64,000 bases of DNA from Pseudorhodobacter turbinis (GTDB lineage: Bacteria; Pseudomonadota; Alphaproteobacteria; Rhodobacterales; Rhodobacteraceae): positions 682,001 through 746,000 of the forward strand of contig NZ_CP039965.1 of assembly GCF_005234135.1 (NCBI RefSeq). The letters run 5' to 3'. The position numbers and the translations under genes are program-made. The notes beneath the pieces were generated by a model. That model worked only from the letters and a program-made list of their open reading frames with translations. It ran no database searches and was not told the DNA's origin. Shown piece after piece: positions 7,861-18,036 of the stretch (its first letter is position 1; every line of letters begins with the position of its first letter).

Positions 7861-9941
7861 CACTGCCTGATGTACCTGAAATGGACGTAAGCCCTGCGAA
7901 ACGCTCGCCTTGGCGCAACCTGTCGCTGGTCTGGCTGGTGCCTGTACTGGCGTTAATGGTGTCCCTTGGCGTGGCGTGGCAAAGCTATAGCAACAAGGGC
8001 AGTTTGATCACCATCGTCTTTCAGGATGCTGCGGGGATCACCCCCAAGGATACGACCATCCGCTACCGTGATGTGATCATCGGCGCGGTAGAGGAGGTCA
8101 ACTTCTCAGCCGACATGTCCAAGGTCATCGTGGCGGCCCGCATAGACAAGGATGTGGCGGCAACCTTCAGCCCCGACACCCTGTTCTGGGTTGTGCGGCC
8201 AGAGGTAAGCGCTCGGGGCATCAGCGGGCTGTCGACTGTGCTTTCAGGCGTCTATATCGATTCCGCATGGATACCCACGACCTCCTCGGATGCGCGCGAA
8301 TTCAAGGGCTTGTCGGAAACCCCGCTGATCCGCCCCGGCCATGAGGGCACGCGCATCAAGATCCGCTCCAAGAACGGCACCAGCCTGACCGCTGGCGCGC
8401 CGGTATTTTTCCGCGGGATGGAGGTTGGCCGCCTTGACACCCCCCGCCTGTCGGAAACCGCCGATAGCACCGATGTCGAGGCCTTCATCAATGCGCCCTA
8501 TGACAAGTTCCTGAACACGAATTCGCGGTTCTGGAACATGGCGGGGTTTTCGGTCACGCTGGGGCCCAGTGGGCTGGATTTGAACGTCGCCAGCCTTGGG
8601 TCCTTGCTGACCGGCGGGATCGCCTTTGAAAATATGGTCACGGGCGGTGCGCCTATCTCCGATGACACCATCATCCGCCTCTTTGCAAATGAGACCGCCG
8701 CGCGTGACAGCGTCTTTACCCAACTCAGCGCCAATTCGGTCAAGATGTCGGTGGTCTTCCGCGAATCCATCAGCGGCCTTACCTCTGGCGCGCCGGTCGA
8801 ATTTCGCGGGCTACGTATCGGGCAGGTTAGCGGCATCGGTGCCTTTATCGTGAAAACCGATGCGGGAAGTGCCGTTAACATGCGCGCCGTGATTTCTATC
8901 GATCCGCAAGCCTTGGGCCTTGATGCCGATGCAGACGCCGAGACCACGCAGGCCTTTATCGCAAAACTGGTTGCCGAAGGGGTGCGCGCACGCCTGTCGA
9001 CCACCAGCATCTTTAGCGCCGCGCTGAAGGTAGAGCTGGCCGATATCGACAATGCCGACCCCGCAGAGCTTGGTCAAGACGGGGATGGCACGCCAATTAT
9101 CCCAAGCGTCATCTCCGACCTTCCCGATTTCACCGCGACCGCCGAAGGGGTCTTGCAACGCATCAACAACCTGCCGATCGAAGATGTGATGAACCAGACC
9201 ATCTCTCTGATGGCCTCGATTGAGGCGATTGCGACGTCGCAAAGCACCCAGCTGGCCCCCGATGCAATTCTGGGCCTAATCGGTGATGCCCGCGAGTTGA
9301 TCGGCAAAGAGGACACCCAAGCGATCCCTGCCGAATTGCGCGGTGTGATTGCTGACCTGCGCAGCATCGTATCGGAGCTGAAAGAGCGCGGCGCGGTTGA
9401 CCAACTTTCCAGCGCCCTGACCAGCTTTGACAAAGCCTCGGCCGATATCGCCGCCGCCTCGGGTGATTTGCCACAGTTGATCGCGGATCTGCGCAGCATC
9501 GCGACCAAGGTGAACGAGCTGAAAGCCGAAGAGCTGATCGCCGCCGTGACCCGTGTGATGGACAGCACCGATGCGCTGATCGGTGCCGAGGGCGTCAAGG
9601 ATATCCCGCCTGCCCTCGCCTCGGCGCTGACCGAAATACAGGCGTCTTTGCGTGAATTGCGCGAAGGCGGTGCGGTGGAAAATACCAATGCAACGCTGGC
9701 CTCGGCACGTGAGGCCGCCGATGCGGTGGCCCAAGCCGCGCGTGACTTCCCCGATGTCACAGCACAGCTGGATCAGCTTGCCTCCAAGGCCGATGCGCTG
9801 CTGTCGGCTTATGGTGACCGATCAACCTTCAATTCCGAAACGCTTGATCTGCTCAGGGAACTAAAAGCGGCGGCCAAATCCGTCTCGCAGCTTGCCCGCA
9901 CAATCGAGCGTAACCCCAATTCCCTTATCTTAGGACGTTGA
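7857..9941 (+). CDS. pqiB: PqiB, MCE-domain intermembrane lipid transport protein
   Basis: The 694-residue protein has an N-terminal membrane anchor (about 22-42, LVWLVPVLALMVSLGVAW). Three MCE domains follow, at about 50-140, 160-255 and 290-390. The FRGMEVG and FRGLRIG turns mark the starts of the second and third. A long alpha-helical tail (about 430-690) is rich in Ala, Leu, Glu and Asp. PqiB of enterobacteria stacks MCE rings with a helical needle to bridge the periplasm. This copy is longer than the E. coli protein (about 546), mostly in the helical tail, where a segment recurs (ELKERGAVDQL near 505, ELREGGAVENT near 603). The pqiC start follows 1 nt after its stop. Confidence 0.9.
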   Translation: MTLPDVPEMDVSPAKRSPWRNLSLVWLVPVLALMVSLGVAWQSYSNKGSLITIVFQDAAGITPKDTTIRYRDVIIGAVEEVNFSADMSKVIVAARIDKDVAATFSPDTLFWVVRPEVSARGISGLSTVLSGVYIDSAWIPTTSSDAREFKGLSETPLIRPGHEGTRIKIRSKNGTSLTAGAPVFFRGMEVGRLDTPRLSETADSTDVEAFINAPYDKFLNTNSRFWNMAGFSVTLGPSGLDLNVASLGSLLTGGIAFENMVTGGAPISDDTIIRLFANETAARDSVFTQLSANSVKMSVVFRESISGLTSGAPVEFRGLRIGQVSGIGAFIVKTDAGSAVNMRAVISIDPQALGLDADADAETTQAFIAKLVAEGVRARLSTTSIFSAALKVELADIDNADPAELGQDGDGTPIIPSVISDLPDFTATAEGVLQRINNLPIEDVMNQTISLMASIEAIATSQSTQLAPDAILGLIGDARELIGKEDTQAIPAELRGVIADLRSIVSELKERGAVDQLSSALTSFDKASADIAAASGDLPQLIADLRSIATKVNELKAEELIAAVTRVMDSTDALIGAEGVKDIPPALASALTEIQASLRELREGGAVENTNATLASAREAADAVAQAARDFPDVTAQLDQLASKADALLSAYGDRSTFNSETLDLLRELKAAAKSVSQLARTIERNPNSLILGR

Positions 9942-9942
9942 T

Positions 9943-10509
9943 ATGACCCTGCGTATCGCTGCCATCACCCTCGCCACCGCTTTGCCGCTTTTTGCCTGCG
10001 GTGATACCAACGCGCGGTTCCCCATCGCCGCCCCGACCGAGACCAGCCAAACGCGGGTGGCCGTGCGGAGCATCGAGGTGCGTGAGGTGTCACTTCCGGC
10101 CTATGCTGCCGCATCCGAGATTGTGGTGGAACAGGAAGACGGCGCACTGACAGTGGTGTCAAAGGCGATCTGGGCCGATGATCCGGTGCGCGGCGTGACG
10201 GGTGCCTTGGCCCGCAGCCTTGATCTGCGCTCCACCGCCAATGTCGCCGCCGAGCCTTGGCCACTTGCCGACGCTGCCGATGCACGGCTGGAGGTGCGCA
10301 TCGATCGTATGATCGCAAAAATGGATGGCCAATTTGAGCTAAGCGGTCAATTCGCCATCGCAGCCCCACGCGGCGCAATTCGCGAAACCATCCAGCGGTT
10401 CACGGTCACAGCCCCGATGACAGACAATTCCCCCGCCGCCGTAGCGCAGGCGACAGGGGTTGCAATCGATAATCTGGCGGCGGTTATCATCAAGAAACTG
10501 GGCCGCTAG
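9943..10509 (+). CDS. pqiC: PqiC-type ABC-transport auxiliary lipoprotein
   Basis: The 188-residue protein has a lipoprotein signal peptide (hydrophobic 4-17, lipobox LFAC with the acylated Cys near 19). The remainder fits the PqiC/DUF330 family that anchors the MCE machine at the outer membrane. It is the last gene of the pqi operon. Its stop lies 9 bp from the convergent mtlK stop, and no clear terminator is visible in that gap. Confidence 0.82.
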   Translation: MTLRIAAITLATALPLFACGDTNARFPIAAPTETSQTRVAVRSIEVREVSLPAYAAASEIVVEQEDGALTVVSKAIWADDPVRGVTGALARSLDLRSTANVAAEPWPLADAADARLEVRIDRMIAKMDGQFELSGQFAIAAPRGAIRETIQRFTVTAPMTDNSPAAVAQATGVAIDNLAAVIIKKLGR

Positions 10510-10518
10510 ATTGCGGGA

Positions 10519-11991
10519 TTAGCTGCTAGTATAGGCCTCGATTGCGGCCTCGACGCCGTCGCTTTGGATAAGCGTCATCCAAGCTGAAAAATCGGCAGAA
10601 AACCCCTTGTTATCAACCAGCTCTCCGTAAAAATGCCGCATTTCCAGCCACGCCTTAGGCGCGATTTTTGCGGCATTTGCGGCGGGCACCAACAAATCCC
10701 AATGCGGATCATTTGGCGCAATTTCGCTGCCATCCTCTCGGATGCCCGTGCAATAGCGCGCCCAGATGGCCGAGACGAGCGCAAGCCCGCGAACAGGCGT
10801 GTCTGCCTTCAACCCCGCCCGGATAGAGGGCACGATAAACCCCGGATGGCGGCTGGAACCATCATAGGCCACGCGGCGGGTGGTATCGGCAATCTCGGGG
10901 TTGGAAAACCGCCGCTCAACCAAATTAAGGTACTCCTGCGCCGAGCATCCGGGCACCGAGGCCACATGCGGGGCGATTTCCTCGGTGACGGTTTTGCGCA
11001 AAAGCGCGCGGATACCGGGATGCGCCATGGTTTGCGCAATCGTCCCCAGCCCCAGCAATTCGCCCGAGGCTGCAATAACCTGATGCCCGCCGTTAAGGAT
11101 ACGGATCTTCATCATCTCAAAATCATGCACACTGTCGGAAAATATCGCACCGACCTTGTGCCAATCCGGACGGCCGGCGCAAAAAGCATCCTCAATCACC
11201 CATTGCCGAAAATTCTCATGGGTGACGGGGGCCGCATCCTTGATCCCGAAACCATGAGCCAGCGCAATTTCGGCCGGACCCGTGGCCGGAACAATGCAAT
11301 CCACCATTGAATTGGGAAAGCTGCATTCGGCATCGATCCAATCGGCCAGCGCGCTATCGGACAGATGCGCAAGCGACAGAACCGCCTGACGCAACACCGC
11401 CCCATTGCCTTGCAGATTATCGCAACTCAGGCAGGTAAAGGGCCCAAGGCCAGCATCACGGCGCAGCCTCAGCGCCGCAATCATGGCCCCAAAGGCGGTG
11501 CGGGGGTGGTCCGGGTTTGTGGCGTCATGCTGGATGTCATCATGGGTCGCATCAAAATCACCCGTTGCAGGGTCGGTGAAATAGCCGCTTTCGGTCACCG
11601 TCAACGACACGATCCGAATGCTCGGATCTGCCATTTGCCGGATCAGGGGGCCGTTGCCCGCCTCAACCGGCAGAAAATCAATCATCGCGCCGGTGATCTC
11701 GGCCGATTTCCCCGAGGGGTCCAGCTCTATCAACGTGGTCAGGCAATCTTGCGCCAGAAGGCGGTCACGTTGGGCGCCGTCACCGGGGCGCACACCGGCA
11801 CCAACAATGGCCCAATCATGGTTTAGGCCTTCGTCAAACAAACGGTGCAGATACCACGCCTGATGCGCGCGGTGGAAATTGCCCAGCCCGATATGAACGA
11901 TACCGGGGCGCAAGCCGACACGGTCATAGCGTGGAACGCGCACGGCCACCTGCCCAAGCGTTGCGTTTGACAGGGGGATCAGCTCATCCAT
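10519..11991 (-). CDS. mtlK: Mannitol 2-dehydrogenase (polyol dehydrogenase)
   Basis: The 490-residue protein belongs to the long-chain mannitol dehydrogenase family. It has the N-terminal dinucleotide motif VHIGLGNFHRAHQA near residues 31-45 and the signature KIRILNGGHQVIA near 300, which carries the catalytic Lys, Asn and His. It oxidises D-mannitol to D-fructose with NAD; Rhodobacter MtlK also oxidises D-arabitol and D-sorbitol (family knowledge). It overlaps smoS by 13 bp and is the last gene of the smo operon. Confidence 0.93.
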   Translation of the reverse strand: MDELIPLSNATLGQVAVRVPRYDRVGLRPGIVHIGLGNFHRAHQAWYLHRLFDEGLNHDWAIVGAGVRPGDGAQRDRLLAQDCLTTLIELDPSGKSAEITGAMIDFLPVEAGNGPLIRQMADPSIRIVSLTVTESGYFTDPATGDFDATHDDIQHDATNPDHPRTAFGAMIAALRLRRDAGLGPFTCLSCDNLQGNGAVLRQAVLSLAHLSDSALADWIDAECSFPNSMVDCIVPATGPAEIALAHGFGIKDAAPVTHENFRQWVIEDAFCAGRPDWHKVGAIFSDSVHDFEMMKIRILNGGHQVIAASGELLGLGTIAQTMAHPGIRALLRKTVTEEIAPHVASVPGCSAQEYLNLVERRFSNPEIADTTRRVAYDGSSRHPGFIVPSIRAGLKADTPVRGLALVSAIWARYCTGIREDGSEIAPNDPHWDLLVPAANAAKIAPKAWLEMRHFYGELVDNKGFSADFSAWMTLIQSDGVEAAIEAYTSS

Positions 11992-12746
11992 TGGCCACCA
12001 TCCACATTATAGGTCTGTGCTACGATGTAATCGGCATCAGAGCTGGCCAAGAACACGGCCATCCCTGTCAAATCCTTGGCTTGACCCATGCGCCCGAAGG
12101 GCACGGCAGCCCCCACCTCACGCCTCTTTTGGCCGGGAAACTTATTCTCATGCTTGGCGAAAAAGGCGTCGACCCCCTCCCAATGCTCTCCATCGACCAC
12201 GCCGGGGGAGATCCCATTCACGTTGATGCCATATTTGATCAGATCAAGCCCCGCCGATTGCGTCAGCGAGATCACCGCAGCCTTTGTCGCGCAGTAAACG
12301 GCGACAAGCGCTTCGCCACGGCGGCCCGCTTGGCTGGCAATATTGATGATCTTTCCGCCCCGCCCATGCGCGATCATCTGCTTTGCGACCGCCTGCAGGG
12401 TGAAAAGCGTGCCTCCAACATTAACAGCAAACAGCCGGTCAAAATCGTCACGTTCAATCTCCACAATCGGCGCTGCCGAGAACAGAGCGGCGTTATTGAT
12501 CAGAATGTCGATATGCCCGAATGCGGTAACCACCTCATCCACGGCGCTGTCGATGCTGGCTTGGGAGGAGATATCCATTTCAACCGCGATGGCCCCAAGC
12601 TCTTTGGCGGTTTCGCGGGCCCGTGCGATATTGATATCGGCAATGGCAACTTTCGCGCCCTCACGGATATAGGCGGCTGCAAACGCGCGACCAATGCCGC
12701 GCGCGCCCCCTGTGATAAGCGTGGTTTTCCCCTTCAGGCGCATCAT
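11979..12746 (-). CDS. smoS: Sorbitol dehydrogenase, short-chain type
   Basis: The 255-residue classical short-chain dehydrogenase has the cofactor motif [11 protein letters not shown] (near 14), NNAA (near 85), catalytic Ser in IASQAG (near 140), and YCATK (near 154). The stretches [11 protein letters not shown] and GVVDGEHW, and the C-terminus [10 protein letters not shown], closely resemble Rhodobacter sphaeroides SmoS as I recall it. The reaction is D-sorbitol (glucitol) to D-fructose. The start overlaps the smoK stop (ATGA); a second in-frame ATG one codon later is equally possible. Confidence 0.93.
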   Translation of the reverse strand: MMRLKGKTTLITGGARGIGRAFAAAYIREGAKVAIADINIARARETAKELGAIAVEMDISSQASIDSAVDEVVTAFGHIDILINNAALFSAAPIVEIERDDFDRLFAVNVGGTLFTLQAVAKQMIAHGRGGKIINIASQAGRRGEALVAVYCATKAAVISLTQSAGLDLIKYGINVNGISPGVVDGEHWEGVDAFFAKHENKFPGQKRREVGAAVPFGRMGQAKDLTGMAVFLASSDADYIVAQTYNVDGGQWMS

Positions 12747-13747
12747 GACAACCGAAGCCCCTCTGCATTGAAGCGGTGGATCTGATCAGCGCGGGGCGTC
12801 AGGTGGATGGTGTCGCCGTGACGGAAACTTACCTCACCCGGTGCGCGCACTGTAATCATTTCTGCCAGTCCGGTGTCATGGATATGAAAGAAGGTGTCAG
12901 AGCCGAGATGTTCAGCGACCCCAACCTTGCCCTGCCACATGCCGCCACTGTCAGAGACGTCGATATGTTCGGGCCGGATGCCGATGGTTTTGGCGTCGCG
13001 CTTGGCGGCCTCTGGTCCGCTGATCAGGTTCATCTTTGGGGAGCCGATGAAGCCCGCCACAAACAGATTGCGCGGCGCGTGATAAAGCTCCAGCGGGCTG
13101 CCGACTTGTTCAATCACACCGGCTTGCAGGACCACGATTTTGTCGGCCATGGTCATGGCTTCGACCTGATCATGGGTGACGTAAATCATCGTGGTTTTCA
13201 GCCGTTCGTGCATTTCGCAAATCTCAAGCCGCATGCCGACACGCAGCGCGGCATCAAGGTTCGACAGCGGCTCATCAAACAAAAAAGCCGAAGGTTCGCG
13301 GACAATTGCGCGCCCGATTGCCACCCTTTGGCGTTGCCCGCCCGAAAGCTGGCCGGGGCGGCGGTCCAGATAGTCGGTCAGGTTCAGCGCGCTTGCCGCC
13401 GCCGTGATCCGGCGGTCCTGTTCGGCCTTGTCCATCTTGGCCATCCGCAGCGGAAAGGCGATGTTCTTGCGCACCGACATATGCGGATAAAGTGCATAGG
13501 ACTGGAACACCATCGCCAAGCCGCGCTTGGCCGGTGGCGTAGCGGTTGCATCCGCATCATCAATCTCGATGCTGCCAGAGGTCAGATCCTCCAGCCCTGC
13601 GATCATCCGCAGCAAGGTGGATTTGCCACAGCCCGAAGGGCCGACAAAGACCGCGAACTCTCCGTCCTCGATGGTAAGATCAAGGGGCGGGATGACCTGA
13701 ACGTCGCCAAACTTCTTGGTGACCTGCTTAAGTTGGATTTTTCCCAT
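12743..13747 (-). CDS. smoK: Polyol ABC transporter ATP-binding protein
   Basis: The 334-residue ABC ATPase of the MalK/UgpC group has Walker [10 protein letters not shown] near residue 36, signature [15 protein letters not shown] near 134, Walker [13 protein letters not shown] near 155, and the switch His in YVTHDQ near 190. A C-terminal TOBE-type domain (about 235-330) follows. It energises import of mannitol/sorbitol-type polyols by SmoEFG. It sits 11 nt after smoG and overlaps smoS by 4 nt. Confidence 0.93.
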   Translation of the reverse strand: MGKIQLKQVTKKFGDVQVIPPLDLTIEDGEFAVFVGPSGCGKSTLLRMIAGLEDLTSGSIEIDDADATATPPAKRGLAMVFQSYALYPHMSVRKNIAFPLRMAKMDKAEQDRRITAAASALNLTDYLDRRPGQLSGGQRQRVAIGRAIVREPSAFLFDEPLSNLDAALRVGMRLEICEMHERLKTTMIYVTHDQVEAMTMADKIVVLQAGVIEQVGSPLELYHAPRNLFVAGFIGSPKMNLISGPEAAKRDAKTIGIRPEHIDVSDSGGMWQGKVGVAEHLGSDTFFHIHDTGLAEMITVRAPGEVSFRHGDTIHLTPRADQIHRFNAEGLRLS

Positions 13748-13758
13748 GAGGTAATTCC

Positions 13759-14589
13759 TTATTTAACCGCGCCAAAGGTGAGACCGCGCACAAGCTGCTT
13801 CTGGCTGAACCAGCCAAGGATGAGGATTGGCGCAATGGCCATGGTCGAGGCGGCAGAGAGTTTTGCGTAAAACAAGCCTTCGGGGCTGGAATAGCTGGCG
13901 ATGAAAGCGGTTAACGGGGCCGCCTTTGCCGCCGTCAAGTTCAGGGTCCAGAAGGCCTCGTTCCACGCAAGGATGAAATTCAACAGCAGGGTTGAGGCAA
14001 TGCCCGGCACCGCCATCGGCGTCAGCACATAGACGATTTCCTCGCGCAGGGTTGCGCCGTCCATCCGCGCGGCCTCCAGAATCTCACCGGGGATTTCGCG
14101 GAAATAGGTGTACAGCATCCAGACGATGATCGGCAGGTTGATCAGCATCAAGATTACGGTCAAGCCGGTCCGGCTGTCCAAAAGCCCCATCTTGATGAAG
14201 ATCAGATAGATCGGATAAAGCACGCCGACCGCAGGCAACATCTTGGTCGAAAGCATCCAAAGCAGGATATCCTTGGTGTGCTTGGATGGAACAAAGGCCA
14301 TGGACCATGCCGCAGGTACCGCGATGATGATGCCCAGAATGGTCGACCCGCCCGCAATGATGACAGAGTTCAGCAAGAACCGGCCATAATCGGACCGCTC
14401 TAACACCACGCGGTAGTTGTCGAGCGACCAGTCAAAGAACAGGAAAACCGGCGGGTCGGAGATTGCGGTTGCCTCGGATTTAAAGCTGGTCAGGATGGTC
14501 CAGAGGATCGGAAAGAAGATCAGCAATCCGATGGTCCAAGCCGCGGCGGTGTTGATGATCTTGCGATTTGTGGTGACTGTGCGTGCCAT
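13759..14589 (-). CDS. smoG: Polyol ABC transporter permease (MalG type)
   Basis: This 276-residue inner-membrane permease has about six membrane segments. The coupling-helix EAA motif [20 protein letters not shown] is near residues 180-200. It pairs with SmoF and SmoK. The ATG at 14589 is chosen over an upstream start at 14628 because GGGGGAG precedes it at correct spacing and the upstream start would overlap smoF. Confidence 0.92.
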   Translation of the reverse strand: MARTVTTNRKIINTAAAWTIGLLIFFPILWTILTSFKSEATAISDPPVFLFFDWSLDNYRVVLERSDYGRFLLNSVIIAGGSTILGIIIAVPAAWSMAFVPSKHTKDILLWMLSTKMLPAVGVLYPIYLIFIKMGLLDSRTGLTVILMLINLPIIVWMLYTYFREIPGEILEAARMDGATLREEIVYVLTPMAVPGIASTLLLNFILAWNEAFWTLNLTAAKAAPLTAFIASYSSPEGLFYAKLSAASTMAIAPILILGWFSQKQLVRGLTFGAVK

Positions 14590-14602
14590 TATATGCTCCC
14601 CC

Positions 14603-15469
14603 TCAGGCGTCCAGATTCTTGCCGACAATGCGCATCAGGAAGATGGCAATGATATTGGCAAGAATGACCGCAAATATCCCACCCGCCGAGCCGAGCCCGA
14701 CATTCTGGCTTTCAAGCACGCGCTGATAGATCAGATAGGTCAGCGTGCGGGTGCCAAAGGACCCTTGGGTGGTGACGAAAATCTCGGCAAAGATCGACAG
14801 AAGGAAGATCATCTGGATCAAAACCACGATGGTGATCGCGCGGGCCATATGCGGCAGCACGAGGTGGAAAAACTTGGACAGGGCGGGCGCGCCATCCATC
14901 TCGGCGGCCTCCATCTGTTCGCCGTCAAGCGACTGGATCGCGGTCAGCAGGATCAGCGTCGCAAAGGGCAACCACTGCCACGACACAATCATGATGATCG
15001 ACGTCATGGATGCCTGGCTAAGCCACTCGATCGGGGCCAGACCGAAAAACTCCCACAGATGCGCGAACAGCCCGTTCACCGGATCCATGAACATGTTCTT
15101 CCAGACCAGTGCCGAAACCGTTGGCATCACAAAGAAGGGCGCAATGACCAGAATGCGGACAATCCCCTGCCCCCACATCGGCTGATCCAACAGCATCGCC
15201 AGCAAGATGCCAAAGAAGATGGTGATCACCAAAACCGCCCCGACAATAACCAATGTCGCCTGAACCGAGGGCCAGAATGCGCTGGAGGTGACAAAGCGGG
15301 TGTAATTCTCGAACCCCACCCAGCCAAGGTCGCCGCCGCGCAGTGGCAGGTATTTCTTGAATGAAAAGTAAAGCGTCATCGACAGCGGCACCAGCATCCA
15401 GCCAAGAAGCAGGACAACTGCGGGGGCCATCATCAAACGTGCTGCGGATCGGGACTGATGGGTCGCCAT
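14603..15469 (-). CDS. smoF: Polyol ABC transporter permease (MalF type)
   Basis: This 288-residue inner-membrane permease begins with a first membrane segment at about 12-35 and has about six in total. Its EAA motif AAEMDGAPALSKFFHLVLP is near 190. It forms the translocation channel with SmoG. The ATG at 15469 is preceded by GAGGAG; the longer open frame would run into the intercistronic hairpin after smoE. Confidence 0.92.
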   Translation of the reverse strand: MATHQSRSAARLMMAPAVVLLLGWMLVPLSMTLYFSFKKYLPLRGGDLGWVGFENYTRFVTSSAFWPSVQATLVIVGAVLVITIFFGILLAMLLDQPMWGQGIVRILVIAPFFVMPTVSALVWKNMFMDPVNGLFAHLWEFFGLAPIEWLSQASMTSIIMIVSWQWLPFATLILLTAIQSLDGEQMEAAEMDGAPALSKFFHLVLPHMARAITIVVLIQMIFLLSIFAEIFVTTQGSFGTRTLTYLIYQRVLESQNVGLGSAGGIFAVILANIIAIFLMRIVGKNLDA

Positions 15470-15530
15470 GACATTTCTCCTCGCGGGCAAAGGGCCGCGG
15501 TTGATTGCGTCTGTCGGGAATATGGTGCGA

Positions 15531-15560
15531 ATGGGGGCGCGCAAACCGACGCGCCCCCAT
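15531..15560. other. Intercistronic hairpin between smoE and smoF
   Basis: A perfect 11-bp inverted repeat (ATGGGGGCGCG at 15531-15541 with CGCGCCCCCAT at 15550-15560) has an 8-nt loop and no T-run. It starts 10 bp after the smoE stop. Such stems usually protect the 3' end of the binding-protein message, which gives more SmoE than permease (inference). Confidence 0.75.
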
Positions 15561-15570
15561 AAGCCGGAGA

Positions 15571-16878
15571 TCAGTAGCCAGCGGCTTCCATCTCGTCAGT
15601 GGTCAGGGCCTGCGCATTGGCAAGCGCCTCATCCACCGTTTGCTGACCTGCAAGGGCTGCCGAGAACTCTTGGCCAACCTGTGTCGCAATGCCCGCAAAT
15701 TCCGGGATCGCGACGAATTGCACGCCGGTATAAGGCACCGGATCAACCGTTGGTGCGTTCGGATCGGCCGAGTTAATGGACCGCAGCGTCATTTCCGCAA
15801 AAGGCACCTTTTGGTACTCGGGGTTCTCATACAAAGAGGTCCGCGTGCCCGGAGGAACATTGGCCCAGCCTTCGCTTGCCGCAACCAAGGCTGTGTATTC
15901 CTTGCTTGTGGCCCAAGCGATAAACTTCTTGGCCTCCTCAGTGGCGTCAGAACCGGCAGGGATGCCCAAGGACCAAGCCCAAAGCCAGTTGCCGCGTTTG
16001 CCAAGCCCGTTATCGGCGGCAAGTGCAAAGCCGACCTTATCGGCCACAGTGCTATCCTCAGGGTTGGTCACGAAAGAGGCGGCAACGGTCGCGTCAATCC
16101 ACATCCCGCATTTGCCTTGCTGGAACAACGACAGGTTTTCGTTGAACCCGTTGGTCGACGCACCCGGAGGGCCGTAGTTGTTCATCAGGTTCATGTAGGT
16201 ATCAAGCGTCGTCTTCCACGCAGGGCTGTCAAACTGGGCCTTCCAGTCTTCATCAAACCAGCGCCCGCCAAAGGAATTGGCCATCGCGGTCAAGAACGCC
16301 ATGTTCTCGCCCCAGCCGGCCTTACCGCGAAGGCAGATACCGTAGACCTCGTTTTCCTTGTCGTTCATCGCAGCGGCGGCTGTTTCGATATCGGCCCAAG
16401 TGGGTTCATCCGGCATCTCAAGGCCCGCGGCCTCCATCAGATCGCGGCGATACATCACCATCGAGCTTTCGCCGTAAAAGGGTGCGGCGTAAAGTTCGCC
16501 GTCGATGGTCAAACCGCCACGGATCGCGGGCAAAATGTCATCCACATCCCATTCGGCCGGCAGATCATTCAGCGAGACCAGCCAGTTCTGCGCGCCCCAG
16601 ATCGGAACCTCATAGGTGCCGATTGTCATCACGTCGAACTGCCCGCCCTTGGCCGCAATATCTTGTGTCACGCGCTGGCGCAGCACGTTCTCTTCCAGCG
16701 TAACCCATTCCAGCTTGATGCCGGGATTTTTCGATGTGAAATCCTCAGCCAAGCCTTGCATACGGATCATGTCGCCGTTGTTCACAGTCGCAATGGTCAG
16801 CGTTGTCTCTGCCTGCGCAAAGCTCGCCGTGGCCAATGCAACCATGCTCGCCATCGTTAATGGTGCTTTCAGTCTCAT
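15571..16878 (-). CDS. smoE: Polyol ABC transporter periplasmic binding protein
   Basis: The 435-residue protein has a Sec signal peptide (MRLKAPLTMASMVALATASFAQA, cleavage about 23) and a family-1 extracellular solute-binding fold. Motifs include APFYGESSMVMYRRDL near 150 and WAWSLGIPAGS near 300. It is the first gene of the smo transport operon and the substrate receptor for sorbitol/mannitol-type polyols. A candidate operator for the upstream LacI-family regulator lies about 73 bp before its start. Confidence 0.92.
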   Translation of the reverse strand: MRLKAPLTMASMVALATASFAQAETTLTIATVNNGDMIRMQGLAEDFTSKNPGIKLEWVTLEENVLRQRVTQDIAAKGGQFDVMTIGTYEVPIWGAQNWLVSLNDLPAEWDVDDILPAIRGGLTIDGELYAAPFYGESSMVMYRRDLMEAAGLEMPDEPTWADIETAAAAMNDKENEVYGICLRGKAGWGENMAFLTAMANSFGGRWFDEDWKAQFDSPAWKTTLDTYMNLMNNYGPPGASTNGFNENLSLFQQGKCGMWIDATVAASFVTNPEDSTVADKVGFALAADNGLGKRGNWLWAWSLGIPAGSDATEEAKKFIAWATSKEYTALVAASEGWANVPPGTRTSLYENPEYQKVPFAEMTLRSINSADPNAPTVDPVPYTGVQFVAIPEFAGIATQVGQEFSAALAGQQTVDEALANAQALTTDEMEAAGY

Positions 16879-16951
16879 TTTCGTCCTCCCTTAGTGTCCC
16901 TCTTCTTGGGAATAAGAGTAGACGGCAGCACTACGCGACGTCAATATAAAT

Positions 16952-16965
16952 TTTACGCGCGTAAA
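16952..16965. promoter_or_regulatory. Palindromic LacI-family operator upstream of smoE
   Basis: TTTACGCGCGTAAA is a perfect 14-bp palindrome with a central CG, as expected for LacI-family sites. It lies between the regulator gene and smoE. A related site at 18037-18050 (TTGACGCGCGCAAA, 12 of 14 identical) supports its being real. Confidence 0.75.
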
Positions 16966-16978
16966 GTTATGCGGAAAT

Positions 16979-18007
16979 TCAAGCGGATGCACGCAGCACA
17001 AGATGCCCGTCAAACAAGCTCTCACAGCCCGAATCATCCGCAGAGCCACCCTCAATCAGGTGCAATAGCGTCTCCACGCTACGCTCCGAGATCGCTTTGT
17101 AATCTTGGGCCATCGTCGTCAGGGAGGGGCAGGTGAACCGCGCGAAAGGGTGGTCATCATGGCCCGCGACACGCAAGCTGTACCCCTCGCCAAGTCCAAC
17201 ACGCACACCGTTTTCATAGGCTGCGGCCAAAAGGCCGATGGCCAGACGGTCATTGCTGCAAAGAACAGTCCGGCTGGGAAAGCCCCCCTCGGCAAAGGCG
17301 CGGATCCCGCCCGCATAGCCGATGTTTTCAAACTCCCACCCCTGCCCGTCGACCCGCACGATCTTTGGCTCATGGCCCAATCGCTCCATCGCTGAACGGT
17401 AAGCATCGCGCCGCTTGTTCGCGTTCGGGTTCACCGGTGCCATCTCGAAAAAACAAGGTGGCTCTCCGGTTCGGCACAGGTAATCCACCATCAGCGGCAC
17501 CGACTGGAAATTGTTCGAACCGATGAACGGCGCGCCTATCCCTTCAATATTGCAGTCAAAAAGAACCGTCGGGACGTTCTGGCAAAAGGCCTCGATCTTT
17601 TTTTTGTCCGAGGCACGCCCAAGCGGTGCTAGCAAAACGCCCGCTGGTCGCATGGATCTGATCGTATCAAGAATCTCGTTTTCGTAATCCAAGCTACCAT
17701 GGGCGCTGAAGGTTGACGGCGAAAAACCGGCATCGATGCAGCGCCGTTCGATATTGCGGGCAAGCTCTGCAAAAAATGGATCGGCCACGAAGGGCACAAC
17801 GATTCCGATGTTCTTAGTCAACCGTCGATTCTGGTTGACTGCGTAGACATTCGGGCGAAAATCGAACTGTTCCAGTGCAGCCTCGATGCGGTCCCTTGTA
17901 GATTTTCGTACGCTGTTCGGATCATTGAAATATTTGGAAACAGTGGGGCGTGACACGCCACATTTGGCGGAAAATTCCTCCATATTCCTAATCTTATCTT
18001 CAGACAT
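16979..18007 (-). CDS. LacI-family transcriptional regulator of the polyol operon
   Basis: The 342-residue regulator has an N-terminal LacI-type helix-turn-helix (FSAKCGVSRPTVSKYFND near 10-28) with the hinge FRPNVYAVNQNRRLT near 50-65. A periplasmic-binding-protein-like effector domain follows (IGIVVPFVADPFFAEL onward). It lies directly upstream of smoE in the same orientation and is the obvious candidate regulator of the smo genes, with a polyol as inducer (inference). The start at 18007 (MSEDKIRN) is preferred, since a 14-codon upstream extension would cover the second operator. Confidence 0.88.
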   Translation of the reverse strand: MSEDKIRNMEEFSAKCGVSRPTVSKYFNDPNSVRKSTRDRIEAALEQFDFRPNVYAVNQNRRLTKNIGIVVPFVADPFFAELARNIERRCIDAGFSPSTFSAHGSLDYENEILDTIRSMRPAGVLLAPLGRASDKKKIEAFCQNVPTVLFDCNIEGIGAPFIGSNNFQSVPLMVDYLCRTGEPPCFFEMAPVNPNANKRRDAYRSAMERLGHEPKIVRVDGQGWEFENIGYAGGIRAFAEGGFPSRTVLCSNDRLAIGLLAAAYENGVRVGLGEGYSLRVAGHDDHPFARFTCPSLTTMAQDYKAISERSVETLLHLIEGGSADDSGCESLFDGHLVLRASA

Positions 18008-18036
18008 AATGACACCCCGTCTCAGGCACCCCAATA

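Noticed and set aside
15505..16860. 451-residue open frame antisense to smoE
   Set aside because: It mirrors the smoE gene, has no family features, and such long antisense frames are common in GC-rich DNA.
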